From an uncultured Saprospirales bacterium (lineage in GTDB: Bacteria > Bacteroidota > Bacteroidia > Chitinophagales > Saprospiraceae), in NCBI GenBank assembly GCA_937864265.1, contig CALMIR010000169.1, positions 1 to 64,000 on the forward strand: a stretch of DNA of 64,000 bases, given 5' to 3'. A model generated the notes under the pieces. That model was not told the DNA's origin and ran no database searches. It saw only the letters and a program-made list of their open reading frames with translations. Within the stretch, counting starts at the first letter, position 1. Each line of letters opens with the position of its first letter. Made by a program: the position numbers and the translations under genes. Positions 62,718 to 64,000 of the stretch are shown here, piece by piece.

Positions 62718-64000
62718 TTATCTAAAGCGGAAACGCAGTCCTATATCGGCCGTCATTCCATAAAACTCCGATTCGGAAAGAAAACTGGTGTTTCCGACAA
62801 AAGCTTGCTCCGGCTGATTGCTGATGTTATTAATATTAAGTATCAATTGCCAGTTGCGTTTGGGGCTTAACCAATAGGTAAGACTATAATCCCAGCGTAC
62901 CGACCGCGCCGTGAAGCCATCCAGTTCTTCTCGTGCGCCTAATTGGTCGAAAGCATTGTCTTGGTAGAGCATAGACAAGCGCGTTGAAAAACGCCCTAAC
63001 TCATAACCAACGGTGAGATTGGCAATGGTGTTGGCTTGGCCTACATTTCTGCCTTGTCGCAAAGTATCAATGGCTGTTGTGTTGATTTGCACAAAAGGTG
63101 GCACATCCAATAATAGAGTATCTCTTCGTACAATAGAAAAAGGGTAAAGCGTTTTGGAGCGAGCCAGAGTAAGGTTGGCGCCCAATATCAAGCCGCTCCA
63201 AGGTTTGGATAGGTTACTGAAATTGGCCTGTAGGTCGAACTCTATACCTTGTACCTCTGACTCAGGGACATTTTCCGGCTCTGTTACCTGATAACCCTGA
63301 AATCGGTTGCCTGCTTCGCGGATAGTATAAGTGCGAATGTAATCAGTATTGAAAAAGTCCTTTTGGAAAACGCCCACTGTCAGCAGACCAAATTTGTTAT
63401 AAAAAGAGATATAAGCGTCGTAGTTCCATGCCGTCGTATGGAGCAGATCGGGCCTGCCTCGATTGATTTCTCGGTCGGTATCGTTGATGCGTTCCCAGGG
63501 CACAAGGTTTAGGAAATTTGGTCTAGCCAAAGACTTAGTTACGGCAAGTCGAATGTCAAACCAGGGAACAGGCTTGTAACGGAGGTGTGCCATGGGCAAA
63601 AGCTCTGTATAACCCTGCGCGGCCACGGTATCTATTAAGTCACCAAACCCTGATCCGCCGGCATCCTCATCTAGCGGTGGAGCGTTGATGCTCCGATAAT
63701 TTTGCCGAGTGTCCTCTATGCGTACGCCCCCCATAATCATCCAGGCCTTGCCCAAGTTGAATTGAGTCATCAAGTAAGTGCCATATATATCTTCATTGGC
63801 TTCATAATCCTCCTGATTGGCTAGGATATTGGTATCCAACACGGAACGATAGCGGTTGAAAAACGCACGCACCTTTTCTATATCCATTTGAGAATCATAA
63901 CCCAAGCCTTCGCCAGCCTGATAATTAGTGCCGAACAAATCGTTATATCCTGTCAAATCAAGGTCTTCATTTAAGTAACTCAACAAAGTGTCGCGTTGGC
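62718..64000 (-). CDS. TonB-dependent receptor, C-terminal part (cut by window edge)
   Basis: The frame stays open to the window end, so the N-terminus, plug and signal peptide lie outside. The visible 427 residues are the outer part of a beta-barrel: VKYKPV-like strand segments such as HLRYKPVPWFDIRLAVTKSL, ARPNFLNLVPWERI, ILGANLTLARSKT and a C-terminal end LRFRFR with terminal aromatic/charged residues. The pattern resembles the Xanthomonas/Caulobacter-type carbohydrate TonB receptors, which import uronate or other oligosaccharides without SusD. It precedes the beta-helix gene and is probably the start of the minus-strand operon. Confidence 0.85.
   Translation of the reverse strand, partial: QRDTLLSYLNEDLDLTGYNDLFGTNYQAGEGLGYDSQMDIEKVRAFFNRYRSVLDTNILANQEDYEANEDIYGTYLMTQFNLGKAWMIMGGVRIEDTRQNYRSINAPPLDEDAGGSGFGDLIDTVAAQGYTELLPMAHLRYKPVPWFDIRLAVTKSLARPNFLNLVPWERINDTDREINRGRPDLLHTTAWNYDAYISFYNKFGLLTVGVFQKDFFNTDYIRTYTIREAGNRFQGYQVTEPENVPESEVQGIEFDLQANFSNLSKPWSGLILGANLTLARSKTLYPFSIVRRDTLLLDVPPFVQINTTAIDTLRQGRNVGQANTIANLTVGYELGRFSTRLSMLYQDNAFDQLGAREELDGFTARSVRWDYSLTYWLSPKRNWQLILNINNISNQPEQAFVGNTSFLSESEFYGMTADIGLRFRFR

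Noticed and set aside
1-64000. CRISPR array, tRNA or rRNA genes
   Set aside because: No regularly spaced direct repeats, no tRNA cloverleaf pattern and no rRNA-like conserved blocks were found by reading both strands; a covariance search was not possible.

Overview
The window looks like a piece of a Bacteroidota chromosome. The evidence is SusC/SusD-type outer-membrane pairs, carboxypeptidase-regulatory-like N-termini on TonB-dependent receptors, Por-type (T9SS) C-terminal sorting domains, a hybrid two-component system (HTCS), a Bacteroidetes-type dihydroorotase and several TAnnTTTG -7 promoter boxes. The mix of large secreted multidomain proteins suggests a polysaccharide-degrading member of the Saprospiria or a related class, but this rank is only a guess. 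No rRNA, tRNA or CRISPR array was seen.

Layout. (1) 0.15-7 kb is a housekeeping block: a purK-rlmH-rhomboid operon joined by 4-nt stop/start overlaps, divergent pyrC, convergent rpsU, and a miaB / sigma-54 activator pair. (2) 7-27.4 kb is a polysaccharide utilization locus (PUL), probably for a beta-mannan-like glycan. A minus-strand arm holds a GH5-like T9SS glycosidase, a TolB-like propeller protein and a glyoxalase-fold protein. The plus-strand arm holds SusC, SusD, two IPT-type surface glycan-binding lipoproteins, a GH26 mannanase-like enzyme, a sodium:solute symporter and a terminal HTCS sensor-regulator. Two clear palindromes lie between the arms. (3) clpB lies at 27.7-30.4 kb. (4) 30.4-40.3 kb is an accessory island: orphan genes, a broken DUF433/PIN-like module, an integrase relic, an IS982-like transposase tail, a DprA-like tail, a long folded repeat, and an intact operon at 32.9-39.1 kb. 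That operon encodes a small Cys protein, a TonB receptor, an alpha/beta hydrolase, a YHS lipoprotein and two exported DJ-1/PfpI proteins. It is the best candidate here for an undescribed system. (5) mltG and panB (minus), then a 1196-residue choice-of-anchor/lamin-tail T9SS protein. (6) 46-64 kb is a uronate locus: a TRAP transporter (DctP-Q-M), KDPG aldolase, KDG kinase, UxaC, a UxaB/UxuB-type reductase, UxuA, an alpha/alpha-toroid glycosidase-like protein, a Tat-exported enolase-superfamily protein, a sulfatase, a GH2 beta-glucuronidase-like enzyme, a T9SS beta-helix protein and a TonB receptor cut by the window edge.

How the genes work together. In the mannan PUL, the HTCS would sense oligosaccharide and switch on binding, cutting and uptake genes. 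In the uronate locus, the beta-helix protein, GH2, toroid protein and sulfatase would release uronic acid from a sulfated glucuronate-containing polymer. The TRAP system would import it, and UxaC -> MDH-family reductase -> UxuA -> KdgK -> Eda would turn D-glucuronate into pyruvate and glyceraldehyde 3-phosphate. These pathway roles are inferred from family membership and gene order; no substrate is proved by sequence alone.
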